The notes beneath the pieces are model-generated. The model was not told where the DNA came from and made no database searches. It worked only from the letters and a program-made list of their open reading frames with translations. 64,000 bases of DNA from Coffea arabica (taxonomy: Eukaryota > Streptophyta > Magnoliopsida > Gentianales > Rubiaceae): positions 43,725,072 through 43,789,071 of the forward strand of contig NC_092326.1 in NCBI RefSeq assembly GCF_036785885.1. Direction: 5' to 3'. The first letter of the stretch is position 1, and every line of letters starts with the position of its first letter. A program made the position numbers and the translations under genes. Below are positions 26,000 to 37,716 of this stretch, in pieces.

Positions 26000-26559
26000 A
26001 GGTGGGAAGATAGAGAGACAAAGTAGCGGAATTTTGTGGAAAGGGGCATGTAATAGGGGCTGTCATACTCGGATGCACGTCGTCGTAGCCGAAAATGTAG
26101 AAGACGGAGACAGAGAGTCCAAAAGCTGCCATAGTAAGGCAAGCGGTTGGTGTGTATCTGAGTTTCATTTGGGATATTGGTTCAACCGAGCAAACTCGCC
26201 GGCGGTGGTGTGGGGAGACCTTGGCATGGGGATAACGAGTACCACAATCTTCATGTGGTCGGGAGTTAAGAGAAGATTTGTGGTTGGTTATGACTAGCGT
26301 ACAGTGATCCATGGTATGAACTGATTAGAAATAAATGAAAAAAGATTGAAATATTTGATTTGTGGTAATTAATAATAAACGCGTTTAAATTGATGTTTCG
26401 CGAGAGTTTATGAATTAGGTGTGTTGACATGTCCGAAACAATCTGTCTTAAAACGGAGTTTAAACCTGTAATAGGTTAGTTTGTTGGTTTGCATTGTATG
26501 CTAACGGGTAAATGGCACTCTAGTATAATATCGATCCGATTTGATCGAACAAATAAATT

Positions 26560-26740
26560 AGCCATACATAGCTGGTGTTTTATTGGAAACCGTGTTCAAT
26601 TAAATTTTATCCGATAAGTGACTTTGTAAGTATGGGATATTGGTACTCTGTTGTCATAGTGGGGGAAATTCATAAAGAACCGGTGTTTTATTGGAAAAGG
26701 GGTTTAATTTACATTAAGCTGATAAATGAATATTTTTTTT
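26560..26740 (+). repeat. 108-bp-type repeat array (2 units)
   Basis: Units carry gctggtgttttattggaaa (26571) and ccggtgttttattggaaaa (26680), 109 bp apart, with ggtactctgttgtcatag and ccgataagtg/ctgataaatg between. The same family occurs at 31790, 38810, 40235, 42300 and 54285. Confidence 0.8.
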
Positions 26741-27281
26741 AACGGAGAATGGCTGACACATCCTGCATTTGACAGCAATTACAGGCATTATGTGATAATT
26801 TTTCCTCATGTGCATTCCGGAACCTCAGACAACATACGTCATTCCAAACCTCGACATTTTTAGAATTTGTATAAAAAAACTCAACGACGGGCCTTTGCAA
26901 ACAAAAACACAAGTAAGGGAAGAAAGTAGTACCAACATATATGAATTTGACAGGCCCAGTGTCTCACTAAAGCACAAAAGTTTTGCTTGTGTGTCCCATC
27001 AGAAGAGAGGTACTCGCCTTCCAAAGGTTTGGAGAAGCTTCCGTACAGTGAACAATGATCTTCCTCATGCTTTCAAATTTTCCTTTTTTTCTTGGTCTGT
27101 GCATATGAGCAGACGCAATTTTAGCTATCATAACGAGGTGTTGAACTATTGTGAACATATTCCTGAACATGAATGCAATGGATACCTCCGGATAATATCT
27201 GTTTGGGGCTTCCCGTTTGCGCGTCACTCGCTTTGCTGTGTTCTGCAGTCCAAGTTTGCTGACAACATTAACATAAAAGTT
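26741..27281. other. Gap before the phosphatase gene, nothing recognised
   Basis: A long plus-strand ORF crosses it (26808-27311), but it overlaps the phosphatase 3' exon on the other strand and shows no domain. Part is probably the phosphatase 3' UTR. Confidence 0.4.
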
Positions 27282-28372
27282 TCACTCCACACTGCCTTCT
27301 GGTACGGGTGATTGTCCAAAACGGTTTCGCTTAATGAAATCTTGTACATTATCGGCACTGGCCAATTTCTTCAGGTGTCGTACAAAATCTCCTTCACGAT
27401 CTGCAAATAAGTTTTGTATCAGGCCAATCTTTCACCCTGTGTAAACCTAGCAAAAGCCACATTTGAAAGCATCGCGAACCGCGTCTTACCCAAATAATTG
27501 TCTTCTACAGTGTAACATGTATAAGAGGTGGGGAAGATGGCATTGTAAGGCTGAAGAATGAGTAATACGGAAACAGTTTGCCCTGATCATGTTGTTTGTG
27601 CATACCGGAACATATATAACATAACGATCAGTGGGTAAGGTGCACTTACAGAATTAAGGAAGGATTTATACGGAGAATCATCGACTAATATCGTGTTAGA
27701 ACTGTTGTACGACTTATATTCTCCCCACACTTGTTCAAGGTCCTTAAACATCACCTTTTTGTCTGGATTTTCCCAAAGGCTGGTTTGTGTCATAGTGCAC
27801 CGCGACTGATCCTGCGCAATATTGATTGTTCCCGACTTTCATTTATGAGAAGTCTTACACACGGACTGACTACACACAATCGAAATAATTTGTGAATGAC
27901 ATCTCACCCAAACAAATAACAGTCTCTGCTCCAAACGTTCATTCATTTTTTCGGATAGCCTGTCCAACACTGGTTGAATGTTGTGGCTGCAGAAAGCACA
28001 GTTGTGTTGATCTAAGAACATAACAGAAAAACTTGTGGACGTTGTAGTTAACGAAGCAATTCAAATATAGGTTGGCGGATACCTTAGCTTTGATGACCAA
28101 ACAGCCACCTCAAAATATGACAGACAGACCTGCAAAAATTCAAAGCAACGTGGTTTGAAGTTAAAGTCCCGATTTCTGGTCATCCTTGTAAATGGACTGC
28201 CCAGAAGCATTCCATTCAAATCAAGAATAAGAAGCTTCTTCTCTGAATCATTGGCGGACGCAAGTTCTGGCGGACTTGTTTTCAGGCTTGTACCTTCGGC
28301 TGGGGAAAAAATTGAAGGCATACAGCATTTCAGCACACGGATTTTGCATGTGAGATCCAATTTGAATGTCAT
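27282..28372 (-). CDS. FCP1-like HAD-superfamily phosphatase
   Basis: Resembles plant FCP1-homology (NLI-interacting factor) HAD proteins. Five exons join in phase with GT-AG borders: 28372-28083, 27986-27908, 27811-27650, 27550-27490 and 27400-27282, giving 236 aa if the first Met is used. Motif I is DLNG (51-54), with Asn where the canonical DxDx(T/V) has the second Asp, as I recall for this plant subfamily. Motif II is at VWSS (91-94). The DQSRCT block starts exon 3 and the acid motif is LVDDSPYK (165-172). The C-terminus has KKLASADNVQDFIKRNRFGQ, the usual end of the family. It follows the Ulp1 gene at 28382-31441 on the same strand; the splice phase would also allow one fused product. 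The host origin of the domain is inferred. Confidence 0.8.
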
Positions 28373-28381
28373 AATGCGATA

Positions 28382-31300
28382 TCAAACAATCAAAATTGGA
28401 ATGTGTAAAGCAAAGTTCTGGGCTCGAGAATATATTAGCCAGATTTGTGAGCAGCAGCCCTGCAATAATATCATAGCTGGAGTAGAAAACCAATTTGTGA
28501 CCGCGATGGTCACGAGGAGATGCATCGGCACAGAGGTACATACACTTTTTATGGTTTCGTCTAAACAATGATTAATTTCGTACCAAGAATTTGCTACAGC
28601 CCTAAAGAATTTAAAATTTATTATTGCCTTCATATGCAACGAACCAATTATAGTAAAGGCGAGACAAAATGTACCGTTCCCTGTTTCCTGATGCCCCACA
28701 TCCTTGGTAGCATCACCTTGCAAATGTCCTCTGGTTACAGCCTCATGTGCCTGTTTATTTTCTATCAGGAAAGCAGCATAAGCGAACGGGTCCGCAAGTT
28801 TCCCCAAAGCGATCTTCCAGTCAATAAATTTTTTAGCAATGACAACATCAAACTGTACATACATTCAGAAACAATGTCAGACGCAATAGAGGTGATGTTG
28901 CCACAAGGGGTTGTCCATTTGTGCACTTACAAATTGTGGCCGACACCCCTTTGCCCAACATTGCGCAAACTTCAAAGTGAAAACCCAGCAACTCGCCGCG
29001 TCTGTCTGTTTTAGTTTGTGTTTTACAACAATAAATGTCCAGGGGTGATTTTCATGGAAAATTTCCATCAAAATCCATTCCTAAAAAAGGAAATAAATAC
29101 AGCAAGTATCGAATGTTAGAAATATGTTACCTTGTTCGCAAATGAAGCTAAGGTACGCTTTTGAAGTTTACTCACCACAGATTGCATCAAACCTTGGTAG
29201 AAGGTTTTGTAATTGTCCATAGAATCAACAATGTACACTTGTTTGTCCTTGACATGTGCAATCATGAGCAACCAATGATTTGAATAAACGATTGGGAAAA
29301 AAATCTGCAATCGCATACAACAGGCAATGTTGAATGTGTTAAAAGCTAAGGCATGTTAGGCTGAATCCAATTCCACTAACATGCAGGTGCAACTCATATT
29401 GTATAAGAATGTAAAGGCGAGAATGATAGCTAATGTTTACTTTTTCAGGATTTGTCATGGAGTCGTCATTGCTCTGTTCAACGAATATTTTTTTGGTTGC
29501 GGGAGATATGCATGGATAGTCTAACACGCATTTCAGCTACAACGAAGTGATTGAGAAGCAAGTATTAGGTCCACATTTTGCAAGGCACAACAGCACATAC
29601 AATAATTTTCGTTACGTACCCAAAACATAGGATTGAAGAAAACAAATTGCTTATATTTTTTCTGGAGTAAGTGAAGGTAGTGGGTCACAACCTTCACAGA
29701 ATGGAACAAATTCAAACATTCAACATTCAGTTTTTAATTTTAGCGACATTACTGAACAAGGTACGCCTGTGCAATCGCATAAAAAACTTACTCTGTCACT
29801 GAGACATGTCTCCAGAAGCATCACTTGCTCCAGTTCTTCTCTTGTAATATCAAAGAGATGCTGCCTATCTAGTGTACTGACACAGCTGCGAACAATGATT
29901 GACATGAGTGCAATAATCAGATGAAAGCGAGATCAGTGATAGCCATTGACAGTACCGATATTTTAACATACATCTGCGGGACGAGGTGTCTGACATGAAA
30001 GCATACGGCTTCTTTCAATTCATCAGGTGCTACGCCGGAGGCTTGTGGTACACACTGGATAATAAAGGTATTAGCATATATAAAGTAGATTACAGGAGAG
30101 CGCAAGAGCATGTTTTACATCTCGTAGAAATGGCAATTCCTCAAATCTCCTGTCCATCACTTTGTTGGCACCAACCCGTTGTAAAATTTGTGTCACTTTA
30201 TCCACAACCTATTGATACAAATATTGGGTTATGCTCCTGTGTTGCCATCGAGAAGAAGAAACAAAAAGCAGTACAATAACATTGTCACATACACTTGCCC
30301 CTTTTGTGGTTTGTTCAGATAGTATGACAACATCTTCAATGTGTGCCTTTTCCCCCACAACCGGCGTCACCTCGACCCCAGCACACTTCCCCCCCTTATC
30401 CATCTCTTTTATTTCTGAAACTTTTGTATTCGCGTCCCCAGTCGGACCATTAACATCATAAGAGGTATAGGATTTCTTCCACATCCAACCACCATCTTCA
30501 GATTTGAATGCCAGTTTTTTTAAGTATGATACTCCCATCTTTTGGGCGTAAAATCCTTTGTCAACATGGTCAGCCAAGAATGGCACATTAAAGCGCCTAA
30601 AGAGCCTGGTCAGCAACATACCAAAAGGGAGATGTGTTCTCTTATTCTCCCTGCTCTTAATCTTCCTAATCCTGTTGAGCATTGTTGCAATGATCAAATT
30701 GCCTATGTTGACGGGTTGTTTGTGTAACATATGCCACAATATAACTCTTTCTAATGCACTAACGGAAATGATACTTCCGGCTTTGGGTAAAATGTTATGA
30801 GTTATTATCAGATGTAACAGCCGTGGCAACACTTTCATATACGGCCCATAAAACTTAGTTTTTTTCCCCATGTTCATAACTCTGTCACCATTTTGCCTAA
30901 TCTCTCCAAGAAATTGTAGGTCATTGTACCCCTTCACAGCAACCTTATCTACATTCTTTGCGCTAATCCGTTTATAGTCAACCGTGTATCCACTGTCAAC
31001 CAACCCAAACTCTGAACACAAAACCTCAGTAGACAATTCCATGTGTACATTCCTAACCACTGAACGCAGAACAGACTTCTGCTTATTTGCCCTACAGTTA
31101 GCATAGAATTCCCTAACCATCGCAGCATAGCACTTGTCATTATGTGCCAGCAAATTTAACAAATTTTGGGCATTAAGATATTCCGTGATATCCATACACT
31201 CACCAGCGAGAGCTTCTACGTCGACCCACATGCCTGCATAAACTGGAAGACTCATATAGGCCTCCATAACACTGGCTATGCTTGCTTCGGGATGCGATTC

Positions 31301-31441
31301 AAGTGTTGAGTAGTTTGAGCAACAGAGGAAGCGAACGCGATAAATCCGATTTATTTGGACCTTGGCGCCCAAAACTGTTCGAAATGCTCCAAATTTCAGA
31401 AGGGGGGGAAAGTTTAAACCGAAACTGTTCAGTGTGTTCAC
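28382..31441 (-). CDS. Plant transposon protein with Ulp1/C48 protease domain
   Basis: Nine exons join in phase: 31441-30293, 30208-30119, 30054-29972, 29885-29792, 29691-29620, 29536-29441, 29304-29176, 29080-28931 and 28852-28382 (777 aa if the last frame is used). Exon 1 resembles the putative plant transposon protein domain (MVREFYANC, LERVILWHMLHKQPVNIGNLI, LPFGMLLTRLFRRFNV). The later exons form a C48 protease: VVTHYLHLL, FFNPMFW, His in SNHWLLM, Asp in YIVDSM, and a Cys in ASCWVF. The usual DCG around the Cys is SCW here and the oxyanion Gln position (KQTD) is kept. Activity is therefore doubtful or altered. Intron positions in the protease part match those of the gene at 22219-25999. 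The C-terminus after about AFLIENK is uncertain. Confidence 0.75.
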
Positions 31442-31719
31442 ACAACAAGGGAAGCAATATTTGATGGGCTTAACAGGAGAAACGATGAGAATGTAAAGAA
31501 AGGCAAGCTTTTTGTGGGATAATTGATCAGGCGGGGACGGGCGTGGAGGGAGGCAAACCCGTTTTAGTCAAACGAAAATCAGCCCCATTCCGTATTGGAG
31601 CGTGTATTCCGGAGCGGGTTATGCGGAAGCCAAACCCGCAAGGGGTTACATTACAATCTATTCATAATAACAAATGTAATTATATATTTATATAATTTAT
31701 TAATATTAATTACACATAT

Positions 31720-31765
31720 ATTATAAGGGATACTTTCAGAAACCTCCCCTGAATTAGCTTATGAA
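31720..31765 (+). mobile_element. Fragment of the foldback family end
   Basis: Reads agggatactttcagaaacct, like the start of the foldback element at 20704. A matching inverted piece (agtatcagaaacctcacggg) is near 36262-36290. Only the terminal 40 bases or so are recognisable. Confidence 0.4.
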
Positions 31766-31789
31766 AAAATCAGAAAATGGATAATTTGT

Positions 31790-32260
31790 GGACGATAGCC
31801 AAAAAGAGCTGGCGTTTTATTCAAGAACTTGTTTAATTTCATTTAATCCCATAAATAAATTTGTTGACGTAAATCGATTTTATTGTAAAGGGAAGCCATA
31901 AAAAGCTGTTCTTATATTGTACTGGAGTTTATTTTTATAAATTTATCCAATAAATAAATTTAGTTATAGCAAAAACGATTCTCTGTTGTTGCCCTGGAGG
32001 AAAGCCATAAAGCGTTCAGAAACATTAACGTAAATGGATTTGATTTTTATTTTAGGCGATAAATATAATTTTATTTACGCAAAAATGGGTATTCTGTTCT
32101 TATAATGGAGGAAAGCCATAAAGAGTTGGTCAATTAACGTAAATCGATTTTATTGAACTTTTACCCGATAAAAAAAATTAATTTATGGCAGCCAGGCTTA
32201 CTCTGTTGTTATCTATTTCCAGGAAAGCCATAAAGAGTTGGGCTTTTACGAGAATATGAT
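31790..32260 (+). repeat. 108-bp-type repeat array (about 4 units)
   Basis: Four diverged units carry (g/a)gaaagccataaagagctgg-like words near 31793, 31902, 32004, 32111 and 32222. They alternate with actctgttgtt/tattctgttctt and (c/g)gataaataaattt-like words. Same family and orientation as 26560 and 42300. Confidence 0.8.
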
Positions 32261-32790
32261 ATTTTGCAGAACATACAAGGGCCAACATAAGCTATTGTTA
32301 GTGACTCAAACCAGTAATATTAAGAGAGTACGAAGTTTAGGCTGTTGAGTAGGACCGAAATAGCAAGCAAGGTACAATTCTTGTGAACCAAGTTCTCAAA
32401 AGAGATGGGGATCATTTGAAAAGAAATCTTAATGCAAAATTATTTCCGGTTTCTACGTCAACATCTCCGGTGGTTATGTATTGAGAGTTGGAGGTACATG
32501 AGAATTTAGTGCATCCAATTGCATTTCTTTTACTTATTGGCTCATTAAATTTTATGTCTATGAAGTTTATTAAAAGTTTTATTACGACTTCTTGGAATAC
32601 ATGTAATTGATCAATGGCTAACACAGCTAATCATCTTAAGCAATGCAACGGGTACTCTGTTCTTATTTATTTCCAGGAAAGCCATAAAGAGCTGGGCTTT
32701 TACGACAAAGTGATACTTTGCAGAACATACAAGGGTCAACATAAGCTATTGTTAGGGACTAAAACCAGTAATACTAAGAGAGTACGAACT
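32210..32790 (+). repeat. Direct duplication of a 130-bp segment
   Basis: Positions about 32205-32335 and 32652-32790 are near-identical. Both run from actctgtt, through ccaggaaagccataaagag and ttttgcagaacatacaagg, to agagagtacgaa. They lie about 450 bp apart and belong to the end of the array region. The sequence between them has no gene. Confidence 0.8.
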
Positions 32791-32883
32791 AGCGGTCAAT
32801 TCAGTGAAAAAACATAATTATTTGGTACACGGTGGTGACAAAAATACGCAGTAAAAGGAGTTATGAACATTGTATCTTATACA

Positions 32884-34515
32884 CTAACGGTTCGGTAGGG
32901 CGGCACAAACTCCAACTTCTTCATCGCAAGCGCAGCCTTCACATGTACTCTCCTCCACGTCATCGACATCCATAGGCCATGAAGATGTTTTCCTCTCGTG
33001 TGTCATGGCACAACAAATGGGCGTTGGGTTTAGAAACACAGGATTCTTGACCCATATCATCCTCAGCAGCGCTCGCAAATTTTCACGACAAAGTTTCAAT
33101 CCCCATTGCAACCCGGTCAGCAGTCGCATGCCTCTACGCTTTAACTCGTCGGTACCAACAAAGATGTAAATGATTCCCAACGCATATGCAGCGTCGGGGT
33201 GGCCGGAATTGGCAGCGTCTTCGAGGCATTCCAACGAACGGTCCAAATGCTTGTCCGAAAAATAGTCAACCTAAGCAGTGCAAGGTTGATATTAAACTCT
33301 TGCGTAAAACTGATTGAAATAGTAACGAAAAAGTCAAAAAGTCCAGGCGGACCAGTGGCAGCGGGACAAGAATTATGTAGTCATGACCAAAGCACCACAG
33401 TGATGAGTGGGGGTAAGGCTAATCTAGCTAAACTTAGACCCTAAACTTAAATTAACCACAAAATAAAGAACTATCCATCTTAACAATTTTTGACGAAGAA
33501 TAAGAAGCATTCTCTTCTATGTTGAAAGTCAGATATTTTTCACTGACAAACAGTGGCACTGTTTACCCATCAAACTCAAATTGGTATTGCCACACTGATC
33601 TATTTAATCACCTCGTGTATCTCAATTTCTGTACTGCCAGATTTGCCAAAATGTTCCTAGAAATGTTCATAATGTGCAAATAGATGGGCCACAAATGAGC
33701 ATCTATGAGGTTGTTTTCTACATTTCGAGTTTGCAAACTTTCTTATGTAACTTTCTCTGCTACTCAAAATTCTTGAAGTTATCTTCAGAAGCACTGCTAG
33801 CCAGACAAAATTTCACATAATAGCAATTTTTTGTTAACCAAAAAAGTTGAGTAAAATGTAAAGAATTGGCAATATAGAATATTGATGTCATTGATGCTGA
33901 GATAATTCTGCCCCAATACTATGATAACATATTCTTAACCAGACATGAGCTTCTTTTTGACCAAACAATGTTCAACAGAAGCAAGGCAAGCATCTATGAA
34001 AATTCAAGGTCATAAACAGGTGGTGCACGTCATCTTAAAGTATGGGTTGTATATATCTTTTGGGGGTAAAGTTTGCAGACCAAAATCACAATGAAGTTCA
34101 AGCAAACGGGACATCGGCGCGATGCTTACCACGGCTTTGCGATACACCGCTTTTGGATTTTTGCATTGTCTGCACTTCTTCAGGAACCTGGACACTTTGT
34201 CGATTTTGTGCCAGGGGACGATTTCAAACTTCTGCAGTGACACCCGCTGGTATATGGTGTCTGCGTCGGACACCTCGTTAAACAACTTACAGCTGCAAAA
34301 TAAGAGAAATGATCCATTAAACTCAAACGAAAAGCACATGTCAAACAAGAATAGGCCTCTTCCTGTGTGTATTAAGAGAGTATAACGAACCATAGTTTTG
34401 CGCTAAAAAGATCAGTCGACGAAGATGATCCCACACGTGCAAGCACCTTCGATAGCACATCGGTCGGAAGGGAGAGGATGGAGGTAGTTGAATTCCGTTT
34501 TTGTTCGTTGGCCAT
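32884..34515 (-). CDS. Small F-box protein with Sel1-like repeat (At2g35280-like)
   Basis: Predicted SCF adaptor. Three exons join in phase: 34515-34391, 34292-34130 and 33270-32884, giving 224 aa. The F-box region is N-terminal (ILSLPTDVLSKVLARVGSSS) and is followed by KLCCKLFNEVSD. The third exon begins VDYFSDKHLDRSLECLEDAA and contains a Sel1-type helical repeat (HPDAAYALGIIYIF), then a Cys-rich end (CCAMTH, CEGCACDEEV). This arrangement matches the F-box At2g35280 group as I remember it. The frame is intact despite lying inside transposon-derived sequence, with repeat arrays on its 3' side. It may be a resident gene or one spread with elements. Confidence 0.82.
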
Positions 34516-36503
34516 GTCGGGTTAACACCTTTTACTGCCAACAGTTGAGTGAATCCGTCAAAACCCCAAGAATGGAGTAAACTTCAAACAACACGTACTT
34601 CCTAATAAAATGCAATAACGATTAATACGGTTATATTGGACTTCCCCAATTTCTGGGACACCGACTAACCGTAGCGATAAAAGAACAGAAAAATGGGACA
34701 GTGGCGCCTTCTCCTGCAAACGACGCAACATTCTGTCGTCAAAAAATAGTCATCCGAAACAACTTATTAAACCGAACAACGTATATGTCAATACGGTAAA
34801 ATCATTGTAGCCGTAACAATACATGAACAGTCACTGTAGTACACGTTCATCGTAAATTGACCGACATTCATCGCAGACCAAAGGAGCTTCGACGGTGATA
34901 AACATTCGGAGACATACTTCGTACCTGTAATGGGTCGTCAACCAGCTTCTACAAGTCGCTAGCACAGATATGGCAGACAGGTCCAGCGGGGTAAATGGCA
35001 ACCAAAAGGTCGCGTCCCATGGTTATACTCCCGCTACACTGACTCCTCGTATGCTGCCACGGATGTCCCAACTGTAACCCATTAATTGACATGACGCATA
35101 AAGAGCTAGTGTTTAGTCGCCAACTGGGGTAAAAGGCATAAAGAGCTGATGTTTATCCTCTGTAAGGGTTTTCTCTATTATAATATGCTTATGTATTATT
35201 TTTTGTTATAAACAAATTAAATTAAAACTATAATTCAATTGAAATATGAGAGAAAATGAGTAGAGGATTGTACCTGTAATGGATTGTAACTTGTATACAT
35301 CCTTGTAATCATAAATCAAGAATTAATACTCTTGGGAATACAAAGGGACATCCACACTTGTAGTTGATTCATAAATTTTTTTTTTTATGTAACTTTCACA
35401 TATTTGATTTATGTTACACAGAAAACATACTAGGTTTCCTTGGCCCGCTATTTAACCAAAATTTTTCTATACAGAGCCGGTATGTTTCCCATAAAATTCC
35501 GGTACAATGCATACCCTACAAAACCTGTCAATTTCGCACAAAGAGCTGGTATGTTATGCGCTATTTGTTTCTCTTTTTTTGAAATAATCATCATACTAAA
35601 TTTATGTTAACTACATAAATTTAACTTTCAGAAATTGGCGCCAAATAACTTCGTCTATTGCAGCCTAGGAGTAATAATTTTTTAATCACCTTCATTACAT
35701 ATTAAACTTGTGTTATTCTAGTTAAGTGTAATTACCAACCACCAGATACATTTGTCAATCAGTTAACGTACGTAAATTTAAAAGGTGATATAATAATATT
35801 TTTACGAAAGGAAAACAAATAGGTTTTGTATTTAACATAAATTAAATACGTCAAAGTTTTAAAAAAAAGGTGATTGCCCACTACTATATCCGTTTTGTAT
35901 AGGTTTCCTCTATTACCAGTTTCTTCCATATAATTAGTTTAATTAGTTACTTATTTTATGTTAAATAGCTAACATAGTAGTTGACCTAAAATTTATGAAA
36001 TTCGACATTTTTCCTGGCACAGCAAGGGAACTCCCCAATTATTTGTATTGTACTTACAACCCCTCACCTCTAGTAATCATTGTAATAATTTAATCTTCTT
36101 TGAAACTTCTACCAATACAAGGACCAAAGTGGCATCCACGGAATAAAAATACCTTATCACAGATGAAAAAAATAGTAATCAGATTTTGATTGCTGTGTTA
36201 CAAAAAAACTCAAAAGTAAGGGAGGTAAGTGAAATTTTGAGAAGCTCAGTGGATGCCAGTGAAAGTATCAGAAACCTCACGGGAGGTTTGTGACATTATT
36301 CATATTTATTATTGTATTCCTTCGCCGAAACATGAACTAAATAAGCAAACAAATGTGTTGACTACTGTTGGGGAAAACCTATTCCCTCCAACCCCCCAAA
36401 TTGGTGTTAAAGGACCTGTCCGTGGACACCGTGGGAAGGCAGTGTCCTTGTGTTTGGCAGGGATAAAGTTAGGCGGTGTAGCGGAGGAAATTAACCTTTG
36501 CGA
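34516..36503. other. Intergenic stretch with partial repeat units
   Basis: No gene seen. cataaagagct words at 35098 and 35138 and acaaagagctggtatgtt at 35537 are single diverged units of the 108-bp family. The phrase acctattccctccaacc at 36378 recurs at 42808 and 40810. A foldback-family end fragment sits near 36262-36290. Confidence 0.5.
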
Positions 36504-36941
36504 ATGGCTTCTTCCTCTTCGGCCGGATCGGCCAATAGCAGGGTCTGGCCTACATTATATTGCAATTGTGGTCGAAGCTGTGCAGTTCGTACTGTCTGGA
36601 AGTCTGAAGCAAACAGGGGGCGCCACTACTATCGCTGCGCTAACGCCGTGGTAAGTTCTTCATCTTAACTGATACTACAAATATTTCGGATTGCTAAGGT
36701 AGTTCTATTGCAGAGGCCTTGTCGAACATTCATTGGCTGGTGTGATGAGTTTGCAAGAGCAACGGGGTTTGAAGTTCCCGATCCCGCCCCGTCAAGTACC
36801 GCCCCCTTCAGCAATACACCCGCGGCAGAGGTGTCTGCCATCATACATGAACTCAGAAGCATGCAAAGGAACGTGACGATCCTTAACATTGCTGTGGTAG
36901 CTGTGGTGGCGGTTGTCCTTGTTCTGGTTCTCAAACCGTGA
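36504..36941 (+). CDS. GRF-type zinc-finger protein with C-terminal membrane anchor
   Basis: Two exons, 36504-36650 and 36714-36941, join in phase (GTG|GTAAGT...TTGCAG|AGG) to give 124 aa. The first exon has the GRF-type zinc-finger start (LYCNCGRSCAVRTVWKSE, GRHYYRC); the second supplies CRTFIGWCDE, completing a Cys/His set. The last 20 residues are a strong hydrophobic segment (NIAVVAVVAVVLVLVLKP), a tail anchor. Small GRF/anchor proteins of this shape recur near plant DNA transposons, but their role is not established. The start ATG is the first in frame after an upstream stop. Likely transposon-associated, function unknown. Confidence 0.75.
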
Positions 36942-37716
36942 ATTAATGTGTTGCCGTTGATTGCATTCCCTCCGAACCTCCCCTGTACAGTACTGGACTA
37001 TGGTGTCCATAAGGATAGAATGGACATTTAGGCTCGTTTAAAGGGTCTTGTAATTTTGGTTGCTGGATGAAAAGGCATTGCCTTTTGTCCATCCGTTGTA
37101 AACCGGTGGTTGCCGCATGTGCGACTAAGTTGGTCCAACCGGCGGAGTGTACCGATGTGTAAATGGTGATTTTGCGTTATATAACATACTAGGTTTCCGT
37201 ATTTGGTTTTTGTTTACATTCTGCATTATGTGGTTTTCCGAAATGCATGTTCCCTTTGTCCCCCGAAATGTGTGTGCGGATGAGGTACTAGGGATCGTTG
37301 ATTCATCGATGAACGTCATTAATCAATGCGACCGTTGTACCGCTGCGTTGTTAAGTATGAACTTTAGCTTAGCCAGCCAAGTGAACAACCTCAAGCTTAC
37401 GTACAACCTATTTCTTATGTCGCACAGAATTGTGTTGTTTTATCACAGCGAAATGTGTGGAGTTGAACGACAAAACAAGTTCTTACTTATATATTTCGAT
37501 TTAAGTACCTCCGCTTACATATCCGACAAACGGTGCACTCCTAATTTTCAGGCCTTGCATATTATCATCCCCTAACCCCTACCCTTCATACGCTTACAAT
37601 AAAAATCATGCATGGTGCGCCCAACAACAGCAAGGGCCATGAACACACAACCACCCACCATCCAAATATGATCTTCAACAAAAAAATTAAAAGCACACCG
37701 CCGTACCTGCGAACCT
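36942..37716. other. Gap, nothing recognised
   Basis: A plus-strand ORF of 142 codons from 37147 shows no domain and a biased hydrophobic start. It may be 3' untranslated sequence of the GRF gene. Confidence 0.45.

Noticed and set aside
25986-26297. 103-codon ORF after the first Ulp1 gene
   Set aside because: It begins inside the last Ulp1 exon in another frame and has no recognisable domain; probably 3' untranslated.
22900-26300. CRISPR, operon or bacterial insertion
   Set aside because: All genes here have plant introns and families. No CRISPR-type spaced repeats were seen; the arrays have about 108-bp units with no spacer pattern.
26808-27311. 167-codon plus-strand ORF
   Set aside because: It overlaps the 3' exon of the phosphatase on the other strand, starts without context and shows no domain.
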